A stretch of DNA of 64,000 bases from Doryteuthis pealeii (Eukaryota; Mollusca; Cephalopoda; Myopsida; Loliginidae). The stretch is from contig CM042142.1 of NCBI GenBank assembly GCA_023376005.1, positions 49,216,359 to 49,280,358 of the forward strand, written 5' to 3'. Made by a program: the position numbers and the translations under genes. Below are positions 39,201 to 53,600 of this stretch, piece after piece (position 1 is the first letter of the stretch; each line of letters opens with the position of its first letter). Under the pieces are notes generated by a model. It was given only the letters and a program-made list of their open reading frames with translations, did no database searches and had not been told where the DNA came from.

Positions 39201-42200
39201 ATGAAAGATCAACTTCATTCGAATTAATGTTTTTATGTTTTGGCTTTATTCTATGGATATTTAATAACTGGTCAAAATATAAAAAGAAGTGTCCTGGGTT
39301 ATGAATGTTAAATAGCATCTGAGTCTGAATGCAAACAAAACTCCTAAAAAGGAACAGTAAAATTGTATCCATGTGTCCAGTGTTTTCTTTTTTTTTTTTT
39401 CCTCACCATTTCAAGCTAACTGCAAAACATTCATATGTTTCTTATAAATGAATTACACAGGATAGGTTAAAAGGTAGGAGTTAGACTGCTTTAGTTGGGA
39501 CCATAAATTTTCCCAGGGCCTCATTTAAAGCATATATATGTGGTCACACGGAACGCTAAATCAAAAAGCTATCAGCATCACTGAGACATGTAGTGATAAG
39601 TTCCAATTGTGCGGTGCTGACTGGGAGTGTAGATAACCCTTCATCGCCATTACTTCAAGTCCACACTCTGATCTGTTGTGATAGTACCTGTTAGGGTCCC
39701 ATCTCAAGGATTAAATACAAAGATGTTAAAAAAATGTTTAAAAAAAGTTTGAGTTTAAAAAACAATTTGAATACCCATCAAGAATGAATAAACAAACGTC
39801 TACATAAATAGCCAACAAGGGTTGATATACCAATAATCCAACCAACCAATAGAAATAAAAGGATGCAAAATAAACTTATTTAAATATTGTCCCTCAAAAA
39901 TGAATTTGAATTTTAGGGTGAAATGAATCATTCCAATCAGTGAATATTAGTCTATCAGTTGTGGTTCAGTGAATTTCAGTATAATTTTGATCCTTTGGAT
40001 GTTGTCCATCTTTATTGGTGGGGAAGCAAAAACTTCAAGTGTTTCAGATGCTGTATCCTCCAACCTTCCTCAGGTGTTCCTTGTCTATCTAAGCATAGCA
40101 CTGACCCAACTTAGGAAATCATTTTGTATCATTTGACTGTTGATCAACAAGGTGTCAAAAGAACTTTTGATGATCTCATTCAAATAATGAGTTTTATAAG
40201 CCTATCAATCTGAGAGTGTGTCAGAGAGAAGCAGCAAAGAAAAAAAAATTGATAGTTAAGTAAACATATCAAACATTGTAATAAGTCAAATTATCATATA
40301 CTGTGGTATTCTCCATAGTTCCTGCTAATATTAATTAGTTCTAGAGCAGGGGTCATAAATATGCTTTTATCAGGCCCGCTGCGGTACTTGAATTTGTAAT
40401 GTTTTTGATAATGTTTTGAAAGATACTATTGGTTAAATGTTTTGTGCATCTTACAACACTCTCTATGAATATACATGGAAAGATAATATTTTGTTTTACA
40501 TTTTTTCTCAGAGCTTTTGTCTGGCTAGCAAGTATTGAACAAATAATATATGTGGCCTGAACTTGTTATTTTTTTCAATTTCTGGTCCACTGTGAAAAAG
40601 TTTGGTGATCCTCTGCTAGAGTGTTTAGAATAATATGATGTGCAGGATAATTGTATGCCGTTGGCTGAAAAGTTTTGTAGCTTGCATTCTATTTATTACA
40701 TTTATTTTTTATTTCCAGGAATATATGGAAGATGTTATTGAGCTAATTACAATCATTTATTGAAAAGATGTGGCCCAATATAAAAGAAATATATAATAAA
40801 AAAAGGCAGAAAAAGAATCCACAGCTGAAACTCGTAATAACAGCGCCAGATGCTGACTACAACAGAAGCACCAGAAAAGTAGGCTGCAGCGGTGAGAAAT
40901 TTACTAAAACATTTTCATTTTTTTTTTTTTTTTTTTTTAATTGAAAGTAAATGACTGAAGTGCCAGAAAATTAGATATGACCGCTTAATGATGGTGTATT
41001 CCTGCCTATTTCCTTAAGTCTAACATAAACAAAGGGGAACCCTCTTGACGAATGAATTATTTATTGATCTAGAAGGAAAAAAAGATGGGTTTTAGGGTTA
41101 GTTTAATGGAAAATAGATAATTTATCAGTCAAGAGTATGGTTCCCCTTGTTTATGTTAGACTTATAGGAAATAGTTCCTTGCCTCTGAATAATATAGCCC
41201 TGTCAGCTGGGACTGTAGAATATGCTGACTGCACAATACAAAGTGTTAAAATCCCCGAACCTGTGATGCTTAAAGATGGCATCCTGGGCCCTCTGTTGGC
41301 TGTAGGTGTAACCTTTGATGCTTAAGATGAATCCTGGTGGCTGACCCATTCATAACATAACAGCACTCCACTTTGGCCCTTACTGAGGCTAGATGGGCAG
41401 TCAGAGAGGCCCCTTCCATGAATCGGCTGATCATGCTAAGCCTAGCACATACCTATATGATTGCCTGCCTATTGCCTTTATGGCAAAACCCAACCTTTTT
41501 ATCAATATGTGCTAGAAGGCGGTGGCTGAGGGTCTTAGAGGTCTGAGTTAGTTGTGAAGTTCCAATCTTGGCACTCTGGTGAATGTTGAGTTCTCCAAGG
41601 TCCAATTAATGATAGTGGTAGTAACTGTTAGGTCGATCTATCGGGTTAAAATAGATTAAAAAATGTGTTTTAAAAAATGTTTGAAAAAAAGTTAAGAAAA
41701 AAATTAAACTAAGAACACGTGACATATCACCAAAATTTGGTCGAAGAATACTCTACCGAAGGACATGCATGTCATGTGATGTTATTGTCTCGCATCCCAC
41801 GTTATGATGGCTGGCACAAGGTCATTTTTGTGCGGCCCCACTCACAGTCAGAGTGAGACAAAGCTCATGTCACTTGGAGGAATATGAAAAGAGGGAAAGA
41901 ATTTTTGCCTCTCTTTTTCTCTCTGGTGTTAAACAAAGGCAGACATATCACATTTGCTCTGTCTTCCAAACCCCTGTGGCTCAATCCCTGATCGCTAAGA
42001 TTTATAACGAATAAAACCATTTGTTATATAATCTGAGGTTTACGTTTGTACTTCAACATATTAGATCACATGTAGTCAAGATGAAAGAAAAAGGCTTCAC
42101 ACTAAAAAAGGCAAGAAGCAACGATATCCCCCCACAGATTATTATGATGCTGACTATGCAGATGATTCTGGCATTTACAAATACACCTGCATCTCAGCTA

Positions 42201-45200
42201 CATTAGCCTGGAGAAGGCATANTAATATAGATTTGGTAACCAGTGAATAAGACCAGTATATAACATATACCTATTAGTTGCCGGTAAAGAAGGCGCTATG
42301 CAACACAATATTCTATGGAAACCAGCACATGGTATACCAATGCGGGCTTTCCAGCAGAGACCTACATTGACTAGCTAAATGTGGATACTGGATTCTGCGC
42401 AGAGGACCTCCCGAAGACTATGAATGATAGGGACGGTTGACGAGAGATTCTATGGATATCCATGCTACTAGTGTGACATGATGTGTTTTCATAGCCACAA
42501 AATGAGCTATATAAAAAAAAATTAAAAAATAAAATAAAAAAAAACTTTGGCATCATCATCGACACTGTAAGCTGTTGAGTCTCCTGCACAGAATAGCATA
42601 GTCTTTGATAATCTACAATAAATGTTATATATAATATATATATTATATATATATATTTATATATATATATATGATAGAAATAGATAGAAGAAACAAATGA
42701 TAATATTGATATGCTGACAGATATCTGTTTCAACTTTTAATAAAGCGGTCATCCTCAAGAGCAACATATTTAGAAAGAAAGATGGAATAGTTTACCGTTT
42801 GCGCATGAGAGGACAAACAACAACTCGTTCTGGGCCGGAATGTCTTAAAATTTTATAAAAATGCTTTTTTGCTGTTAAAATAAAATAAATTTCATTTTTA
42901 AAACTAAAAGTATTGCCATCCATGAGAAGAACTCAATAAGGTTTGAATAAAAATATATATGCATATAAACTTTATATTTTTGAAAATCATGTGATATAAT
43001 TCTTTATTAACAAACAGGTTTTTTTTTTTTTTTTTTTTTTTCAGATTTTGTATTAGTAATTCAATCTTTAAGATTTTGTATTAAGTTTAATATCAATTTA
43101 AAAAAAATGGAAAAATTTTTTGTCATTTTTAGGAAGCTACTCCAAGTGATTCTGCTCCCATAATGCGGATGGAGATGAGGATGAGAGGATGAAGGAGATG
43201 AAGGAGATGATTACGAAGAAGAAAACTTTGTTAAGTTGCAATTAATAACTAATTCCTCTTGGATTACATCATTGTACACTTTATGATATATATATCTTAT
43301 TATAATTGGAGATTGTGTGTTTTCTGTCTGTACGAACTATATTACTACTCAGTCATATTCCCTTAGTTATTGACATATATTCTCCAGATTTTATTTAACC
43401 TTTTTGATAATCAAAAATTGTTTGCATTATTAATAACTGTTAACATATCTACATACGAATAACATGCATTCTATTATATACAACAAAATAGCGGTTTACA
43501 GTGTGAACGGGAAGGCTTATTTGAATATTGATATATTAAAAATCGGAATTTAATAAATATGTGCTCAGTGTTATTGATCCTGACTGTTTGGTTTTATTTT
43601 AATGAATATAAGCAAAAATCTCTTCAATAAATCTTAAATGAAATCCATTAATAAGAAAAAATAACTGTAAGTTAATTCTTACTTCCTATTTTAACTAAAT
43701 ACTTACATTAGAAAAAATAGCAATGAAAGACGAGAGTGATGGAAGAGTAGTTTCAGTTGATCTATGTTTCAAATCTTTGTGATTCTGCATTTTCTTATCT
43801 TAGTTTCATTAGCTTTTATATTTATATAATATCTTATTAATTCATATACTTAAATACTTGCACCGAGGGTGCTATATTGCTACTAATAGATAATTTATAA
43901 TTCTTGTTCTTTTGCTTCTTTTCAATGCTTTTCTTTCTGTGTGTGATAAGGGCTTCCACTGCCTGGAATTGCGCCTAAAAAAAAATCTCTCTTAGAGGCA
44001 GGCACGAAACATTGGCCTCTATGTAAAATTGAGTTCATGTGTTTTAAAAAGAAATGAGCATTCCCACACTTGATAGTAAGCCTCTAAAGCCAGTAGAACA
44101 ATTCATGTACCTAGGTAGTTATATCTCCTCCACGAAAGCAATGTTAATGCACGCATAGTCTGGTATAAACAGGATTATCAGTCAGATGGAAATCGGATCT
44201 CACTGACAAGTTTAAAGCGACAATTTTTCCAAGCTGTAGTTGTATCAGTGCTACTGTATGGCTGCAACCACTTGGACCTGAACGAAGCACCTAGGAGAAT
44301 AAACTAGATGGGAGTTGTACAAGAATGCTGTGTGTGATCTTAAACAAATCATGGAAACAAACCCCACAAGAAAGCAGCTGTATGGCCACTTGCCCCCATC
44401 ACACAAGTCATCCGGTGAGACAAACAAGACATACTGGATACTACTGGTGAAGCAAGGGCGAACTCATGAACAATTGTTACATAATTATTGGATCCCTAAT
44501 ACATTTATAAGGTATTGTGAAATCATAATGGGATTAGTATAGCTGATGGCCTTGAGAGTGAGTGACAGCGTTTGACCTCGATCTCACCTTGCGTTCTGGG
44601 AGAAACGTTCGTGAGAACCGGACCCCATAGAAGGCCTCTTCCGGTTTAAGGATATAGTCAGTTTAAGGCAGTTAGAACTTAGAAGCCGAGCTAGCAACAT
44701 GTAAGCCTCATCTGCGCAGTTGTCTGGGTGGGGATTTGGAATAAAGTAACATCAACATAAATCGAAGTCTTGTGTTTATTACTAAAAACTAACAATGAAC
44801 AAGGCTTCTGATAAGGAACAAAACAGACCGGAATCCTCAATAGAAGACCAGACGAGACCTTAGAAGATATAACAGACTAAGATAGATGATAGACGATCAG
44901 AAGCAAAGCCGGCCAGAAGAATAGATGACAGAGTAAGAAGTAAGAAAGGTATATAACGTTATATAGATTTGGTACAGTGAAAAGACCAGTATATAACATA
45001 TACCTATTTAGTGCCGGTAAAGAAGGCGCTATGCAACACAATATTCTATGGAAATCAGCACATGGGTATACCAATGCGGGCTGTCCAGCAGAGACCTACA
45101 TTGACTAGCTAAATGTGGATACTGGATGCTGTGCAGAGGACCTCCCGAGGACTATGAATGATAGGGACAGTTGACGAGAGATTCTCATGGATATCCATGC

Positions 45201-45372
45201 TACTAGTGTGACATGATGATGTTTTTACATCGCTACAAAATGAAGCTATATATATAAAAAAAATAAAATAAAATAAAATAAAAAAAACTTTTGGCTATCA
45301 TCATGACACTGTAAGCTGTTGAGTCCTCCTGCACAGAATAGCAGTAGTCTTTGATACTTCTACAATAAATGT

Positions 45373-45437
<65 letters not shown>

Positions 45438-48400
45438 AGAAAATAGATAAAGAAACAAATGATAATATTAGTATGCTAACAGATATCTGTTTTCGACCTT
45501 TAAATAAAGCGTCATCCTCAAGAGCAACTATATTTTATGAAAGAAAGATGGAATAGTTTACCGTTTGGCATGAGAGGCACAAACAACGCTCTCGTTCTGG
45601 GCCGGAATGTCTTAAAATTTTTATAAAAATGCTTATTTTGTGTTAAAAATAAAATAAATTTCATTTTTAAAACTAAAAGTATTGCTATCCATGAGAAGAA
45701 CTCAATAAGGTTTGAATTAAAAATATATATGCATATAAACTTTATATTTTTGAAAATCATGTGATATAATTTCTTTATTAACAAACAGGTTTTTTTTTTT
45801 TTGTTTTTGTTCAGATTTTGTATTAAGTTTAATTCAATCTTTAAAAAAAACTTTTATCAATGGAAAAATCTTTTGTCATTTTTAGGAAGCTACTCCAAGT
45901 GATTCTGCTCCCAGTAATGCGGATGGAGATGAGGATGAAGAGGATGAAGGAGATGAAGGAGATGATTACGAAGAAGAAAACTTTGTAAGTTGCAATTAAT
46001 AACTAATTCCTCTTGGATAACATCATTGTACACTTTATGATAATATATAATAGATAATTTATAATTCTGTTCTTTGTTCGTTTCAAACTAATTCCTCTTG
46101 GATAACATCATTGTACACTTTATGATAATATATAATAGATAATTTATAATTCTATTCTTTGTTCGTTTCAATGTTTTCTTTTCTGTGTGTGCATCAGGGC
46201 TTCACACTGTCCCGGAATTGCCCTAAAAAAAAACAATTTTAACTTTCCTGAAATCAACATGCTGTCTTTTATCCATATGAGCATGTTTTAGCATATTAGT
46301 TTTTGAAAATTCCTAAACCTTTTACATTTAGTGAGGGTCTAATTTTGAAGTATTAATATAATACTAAGTATTAATGTGAAGTATTAATATAATACTAAGT
46401 ATCCATGCGAAGTATTATATAATATTATATTGTGCAAGTATTGATATAATATAATATCCATGCGAAGTATTAAAATATTATATAATGCCAAGCTGAACCC
46501 TGACTTTATATCCATCATTTTGTTAAACTGTATAAAATAGATATTTAGCTGGCAATATCCCAGAAAGGTTTCAAACTCTAAAAATCACAAAACTGGTTAG
46601 AAGCGACCCTTTAGCCTTGTCAGCAGTTCCTCTAGGACAAGGAAAAGTCATATAAAACCACCGTTGCCTTGCGGCTTTACCTTATTCCAAGGAAAGGCTA
46701 AGGTAGTAAACCCCGAAAAAAAATCCGGAGCTGGAGTCCCTAAGGTGGGTGGTGCTGAATCTCTGTACTTCCTAGCAACTCCTGCGGCATCGTCGTTGCC
46801 AAACTGCATTGGTTCCTACCTTTCCTTTAGACCACAACGGCTGTGTGGAGAGGGAGGATCTGCTGCTAGCTCATCCTCCATAACAACCTGCCCAGGCTAC
46901 GTAGTTTTCCACTACAAAATCGAGAGGACTGCCTCGCTGATAAGAAAGCAACCGGACGTTACGGCATACCAGCAAATATCTTGAAGGCATGGGGCAGCAC
47001 TGCTCCAACCACTACACTAGCGACTCTGCAGTTGCTGGGAATATGGACACATCTCTCAGGACAAGCGGGACGCTACCATCGTCCCCTTATACAGGAACAA
47101 AGGAGATCGGAGCGACTTCAGCATAGCTTGAGAAGTCTTGTGCGTGTAACACTGGCGCGTCTGCAGACTTTGCATCTTGCACCTATCCAGGAACACAGTG
47201 TGGCTTCCGAGCAACCGTGGACATGATCTCACTATGCTAGCTGCAGGAGGGGTGTGGGAGAGCGGATGCCACTCTGCACCGTATTGACAGACCTAACGAA
47301 GGCATCCAATCTGGCCACCTGAAGTGTTCACAGTCACTGCACCAGAGATTCCCATTCAAAAATTGTGCTGCTCAACCACTCGCGCAGTTGCAGATATATA
47401 AATAAAAATAAATACCAAAAAGTGGACTCTATGCCATCGTCTTTAGTAGATGGAAGGATGCCAACCATCCCAGAAAGAACATAGCATAAAGAGCCGACTC
47501 TTTAAAATCACTTTCCATTGTTGTTCCATAATATTTCTATGTAAATCCACATAGATGAGGGATATTCTACAATTTTATTATTCATACTTTATTGTTTCTT
47601 TATTTTATTTTAAGAATTCTTATGGATAATTGTAAATTACAAATCAGTCATATAAAGCAAAAACAGAAATATAATAAAAATGTGTAGTCAACAGAACTCC
47701 CTGCAATGCAAGAAAACAAAATCTAAATTTTTTTGAATTTCTTATTGCAATTCAATATATATATTTACCAACCCCTCCGCATGAGCAGGATGTGACACAA
47801 GGTCAATTTCTTAAGCGAGTTCAACAGGTTTGAATTCAGAGTTTTCCTTCTAGACCGGTTGCCTAACCAAGGTTAAAGAGCCCAGTGTGCTCTACTATTT
47901 ATCCATAGCTGGAGGGAGAGTAGGATTCATACCTTTCCCAAGGGTATTAGCGCAAAGTGAAATGCAATGACCACATCCAGGATTTGAACTCAGGGCGACA
48001 AGTCCATTTCCCATGACTTTAACCATTATACCACGCACTTTATATATATATATAATTTTTTTGCTAATATTTATATAGAGATTATGTGTCTATTCAGATA
48101 CATATTACTTAAGCACTGATTCGTGAAATGCAATGACCACATCCAGATTTGAACTCGGGGCGACGAGTCCATTTCCCATTGCAATTCAATATATATACAT
48201 TTTGATGGATAATGATAATTTTAAAATAATGCACATGCTATTATTTTGAATTTAATATTAAAATCTAATTTTGTTGTTTTTCTATTTTAGGATGATGCAG
48301 AAAAGAAGAAAGCACAAGAAGAACCACCAAAAGATACTGCTCCTCAAATGCCAGATTATGATGATGCAACAAAAAAATTAATTGAAAGTAAGAGCGGACT

Positions 48401-49942
48401 AAAAAATTTTGACTTTTTTATTTTTTTGATCTGTCATGAAATCATTTTTAAGGGTTGAATATAATAATAAATTATGCTAACCAATATTCTAAGACCTGTC
48501 AGCTGGGACTTTAGAATACACCAACTGTACCTGCAGAGGGGTAAACTTCCTCAATGGGGACAACTTGTTGGCTAGGCCAGCAACCTGTGATGCTTAAGGA
48601 TGGAATACTGGTGGCTCAGCAGTCCATAACATGCTGCACTCAACTTTGGCCCTTACTTTAGCTAGACTGGTGGTCGGAGAGGTCCCCTCCATTCAATCGG
48701 CTGGTCACGTCAAGCCCTAGCACCTATATGATTGTCCTGACCCTATTGCCCTTAGGGCAAGCCCCCAACCCTTTTTATCATATATGTCCTGGGTATGATG
48801 TTAAATTCTATCTGATCATGAAGTTCCAATTGTAGAGCTCTAGGGAGTGTGGAGTACCCCTTTATCACCATTACTCCCAGGTCTGGAATGGTAATACTAG
48901 GGTCCCTTCTATGGGTTGAATAGAAGAAAATGAGTTTAAAAAAATAATTAAATACCCATCAAGAATGAATAAAACAAAATGCCATCAACATAAAATAACT
49001 TTTGAATGTTTTTTTTTTTATTGTAACATAACTTTTACCTGATTTTCATATCTTTAAAAAAAAAAAAGTATAAAGCCTTTGTTGAAAAAGTTTGTTTTAA
49101 AGATTTACCCTCTAGACTTTCTGCTAAATGATTTCAAATATTTTACAAGGTGATTATAAAGTAACTCTTGTCCCTATTTAAAAAAATCTTATTTATTTCT
49201 GAATCATCATTTTTACAAAAAGTAAATGAGAAGAACACACAACCTGGAGTTTTATTTAAAATTCTATATGGGAACTAGCATTCGCCCCCAGTCTCTTGGG
49301 AATCACATCAACTGATCTTTCCAGGAAGTCTTGTAGAATGGCAGAAATAAATTTTCTTATTCAAAAAAGAAAAGCATCAACACAGATTTGATTGCAATAT
49401 ATTAAGGAACATACATTAAAGAATTGAGAAAAATGTAATTGCATATAAAAAAAATTATAAATTGTTTAAAATATGGAGTAACTTTTCAATCACCCTGTAC
49501 ATCCCCAACATATAGAATAATTAAAGATTCTTTTAATTGTATAGTAGATGTTTCCTTGACTAAGCCAACTTTGGTAAAAAGCCGTATTTGTGTAGCACTC
49601 AGTGAGGATTGAACTCACTTGTACTTGTAAGATCAGCTTGCTTTATAGAAGATTTATTTAATTCTGAAGTATTAAGTAATCATAATTGATTTTTAATTAC
49701 TTCTGAAAAAAAAAAAAAAAGATTTATTATTTTTAATGCTATTATGTTTCCTGTGTTATAATTTTATTTAAATGATTCATATATATTTACTCCCAGATCC
49801 ACTCTGACCCGGAGTGGTATACCTGATATAAGTATAAAGTATCAAATGAGTCATAATTTATTTAGAATCACTTATGATCAAAATGAATTATTTATTATTC
49901 TTAATGCTATTATGTTTGCTGCATTATAATTTTATTAAAAGA

Positions 49943-50002
<60 letters not shown>

Positions 50003-50620
50003 ATTTTCATTAGCTGCTGAACAAGCCAGAGAAGACTACAATGAAGCAGATAAAAATTGAGAGAAGTTGAGAAAAGCATCAGGTAAATTGACTAAATCAG
50101 ATGATATTCTTTTTTGTGTGTAAGAGATTGTATGTGGTATGAAAATTCCAAATGTATGGAAGTATTTTAAAGCCATTTGAAAAAGGCATTTTGCTGATGG
50201 GAGTTAATTTGTGAAAAATGGAAATATTTTTCTTATTAAATTTTTTTAATGTAGCAATAATTATTTTTAGTTTATTAAAAGTCAAATACAATTTGCATCA
50301 AGAAAAGAAAGAAATGATTATATGACCAGAATATATTATTGGTAAATATCTTTCAATCATTCCCTAGTTATATCATTTTTGCTTGATACATGTCTTGTAG
50401 TTTCTGTATGTATGTATGTATGTATGTATATATATATATATATATATAATATATATATATATAATGTGTGTGTGTGGAAAAATAATAAGATAAATGTGAA
50501 ACATTTATGCTTATGTTTAAAACGATTTGACTTAAACAATCAAAACGTTTTAAATGTTTATCTATTATTTCTCTAGATACTGTTGGATTCATTTTCCCAA
50601 CGTGTGTGTGTGTGTGTGTA

Positions 50621-50655
<35 letters not shown>

Positions 50656-53600
50656 GACACCATTACTGGCAGTTTCATGATTGCTTGGTGGTATATTTCA
50701 TTTAACTTATCTATGATCTAAATCTAAAAACCAGGAAAATCTATATTGCTATAATTTATTACGTTATTTGTTGCTATTTTATGTATCTATTTGATTGCGT
50801 CGTTTGAAGTTGAGTTTTTCTCTTTAAGTTACTTAATTGTGTAAAATGTTAACTGAATTTTGTTTTTCACTCTGCAAGAGTTGTCTCCCTTAGCATTCAG
50901 TAGAATTATTTAATCAAATTATACATTTTTTAGTGATGAGTTGTCAATTCTCTTCTATTTAACTTTGCAGACAGAAAAATCATGCTAAACATTATAGGTT
51001 CCCAGGTTTTCTGTAGTGTATAATAAAAAAAAATGACAAATGAAATGTTTGAAACACTACATTTAAAATTTTTTAAATTTTTTTTTTTAGGTCACCTAGA
51101 AAGTCTATAGTATTTTGACTTTTTCATAGTAGCCATAATAAGTAACCAACAATCTAAAAAGTCAAAAGTTTTTTGTAACCCCGGACCCTGGTGGGGTACT
51201 GTCAGGCACCATCTTTTTAAAAAAAATTTTTTACCAGAGATCTATGATTTTATTTTATTGAATTCTTTGAACTTATTACTTATATGTAAACATATCTATG
51301 TATTAGTTAATTCCATATTTTTGATCCTCTTATAGAAACACTAAATGTGTTGTATTTATATTTTTATTACGTTGATCATAAAGAATTTCACAAAGGTGAA
51401 AACAAAGAATACTTATGAAGGATGAATCTTCTTGGTTTGCAATTCCCAAATTTTGTACCCACAAAAAACTGTTTATATACTTCTATTCATTAAAATGTAT
51501 CTTTTTTTTTCTTTTCCTTTTCTCCCAAATGAAATATTTGGATGTTTTTATTTTACTTTAAATGTTAATATTTTTGTATTTTTCAGTGATGTAAAGAAAA
51601 TTCTTGATCTTGACTTGGGACCCGAGAATGAATATTATTCATTATATGGAAAATGTTTTGAATTCACTGATAGAGAATATGTTTATACACTTTGTCCATT
51701 TGAAAGAGCATCTCAGCGCAGTAAATCTGGTGGAATGGAAACAAGTTTAGGGTAAGTATTTATTTGTATTTTAATGATTATGTAAATAGAGTTGATGTGT
51801 TTTAATTAACACATTGGCTACAATTGCTAATGCAATATTTATTCCCACCCAGCAACGGCTGGTCACACCAAGCCCTAGCACCTACATGATTGTCCTGACC
51901 CTATTGCCCTTACAACAACCCCCAACCCTTTTTATAATATTGGTACTAGAAGGCAGCGGCTGAGGGTCTTCATGTCCTGGGTATGATGTTAAACTCTGTG
52001 AGGTTTCGAGGTTTGGGGAATGTGAAGCAACCTTTTATCACCATTGCTCCTGGTCCACTCTGACTCAGAGTGGTAGTACCTGTTAGGGTCATATCTATGG
52101 TTTAAATACAAAAATGTGTTTATAAATTTATTTCAAAACTTAATTGACATTAAATGACCCACTGAGGTTTATATGCCGTAAAACAAACTCCTATGATTTC
52201 AGTACCAAGCCAGATAGTGGAAGGAAAGGTTGTGTGCAGCTTTGCAGATGATGTCCAAAAGCTGCTCACGAAAGGAAAGCTACACACCACCTTGCACTCC
52301 GATATCTGGTTGTGTATAAAAAGATTAAATCTATTTTTATGCTAATTGATTTCTACATAAAAACTACTCAAAAAATGTAACTATATATGTATAAATACAT
52401 ACTTATTTAAATTTGTTCGTGTATAAATACATACTTATTTAAATTTGTTCGTGTATAAATACATACTTATTTAAATTTGTTCGTGTATAAATACATAAAT
52501 TTGTGTGTATAATACATACTTATTTAAATTTGTTCGTGTATAAATACATACTTATTTAAATTTGTTTTAATGTATAATACATACTTATTTAAATTGTTTA
52601 ATGTTAAATGTATTAAAAATAACTACACAACAAATGTAATATAAAGTGTGTAATATACGCAATTCCCTATTTTCTTGCTATAAATTAACCCTAGACGGGT
52701 TGAAATGCCGTTAAAATCAATCAATCGGTCTTTAGTAAGTTATTGAAACAAATCTCACCTATTCAAAACTAGCAATAATTCTGAACATATACTTTAATTT
52801 GTGTAAAATGCTTACTGAATTTTATTCTCGACTCTGCAAGAGTTCTCTCCCCTTGTATTCAGCAGACTCTTTATATTTAATCATATACAATATAAATGGT
52901 TTTTGTGATGGTTTGACTTTGTTATTTAATCAGCTGACAATTAGAGATTCTCAGGTTCCTATTAGTTTATTGTTAAAAAAAATTGCCATGAATAAAATTC
53001 TTGTTTGTGTTTTATAAACAAAACTTCGTTCATGTCAATTATTAACAGCAAGTTTACATTTAATTCTATATTGTGGTGATTTTTATTTTAGGTATGAATT
53101 ATACATACTTATTTACTGTAAAAGTTTGCAGTAATCTAAATAGGAATAGGAGTGATGAAAGCAAAAGTTAAAATCTTATTCATGTGTTTTAAACTACATC
53201 ACCACCGATGTCACAATTCCCTTAGTTATTTACATTATATTCTCAATGATTATTAAATAATCATCTTATTAGCATCTATTATTTAATGGATATACTCTAT
53301 TAAAGTCTAGCTGAGTTAGATTCACTTCAAAACAGCCCATATTATTAATGTTTAAAATCCTGCAACATGTGTTATAGATTACTTCTTAAAGTAATGGTTT
53401 ACATAGTATATGGTGTGGATAATTTGCATACTGGTTTCTACAAATAATCATTTGCTGTTATTGCTTTCTAATATTAAAGTTTTATACTCAAACGCATTAA
53501 AAGCAATCTTATGGAGAATTTTGTGTAGAAATCAACATAAAAATAAGTAATCTTTTTAAATGCGTTCTTATTTAGTTTTGATAATCTTTCTAATTTTATA

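Larger units (their letters stand above)
36496..42221 (+). repeat. Noisy second copy of 29955-35548
   Basis: This block follows 29955-35548 in order (exons 6-8, intervening SINEs, Helitron, MITEs, hAT element, start of the LINE) but differs by scattered one-base insertions and deletions in introns and exons alike. It ends beside a single N at 42222. The indel-dominated pattern is typical of uncorrected long reads, so I infer a gap-fill artefact, perhaps from the other haplotype, rather than a genomic duplication. Near 41760-41880 it carries about 60 bp that the clean copy lacks. Confidence 0.85.
42223..43985 (+). repeat. Noisy second copy of 44961-46180, with an extra Helitron
   Basis: After the N at 42222 the sequence follows 44961-46180 (solo LTR end, LINE 3' end, intron, exon 9) with scattered indels. 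It differs by a Helitron-like insert at 43295-43884 where the clean copy has an empty site. Same interpretation as the preceding block. Confidence 0.82.

Noticed and set aside
36551..40891. A real tandem duplication of the EF-hand exons
   Set aside because: Every copied exon carries frame-breaking indels and introns show the same indel density, with an N at the junction. Sequencing error explains this better than decay, which would favour substitutions.
46664..47226. Two host-like open frames in a GC-rich island
   Set aside because: The frames only partly overlap the RT-like reading; the nucleotide sequence is a frameshifted LINE fragment.
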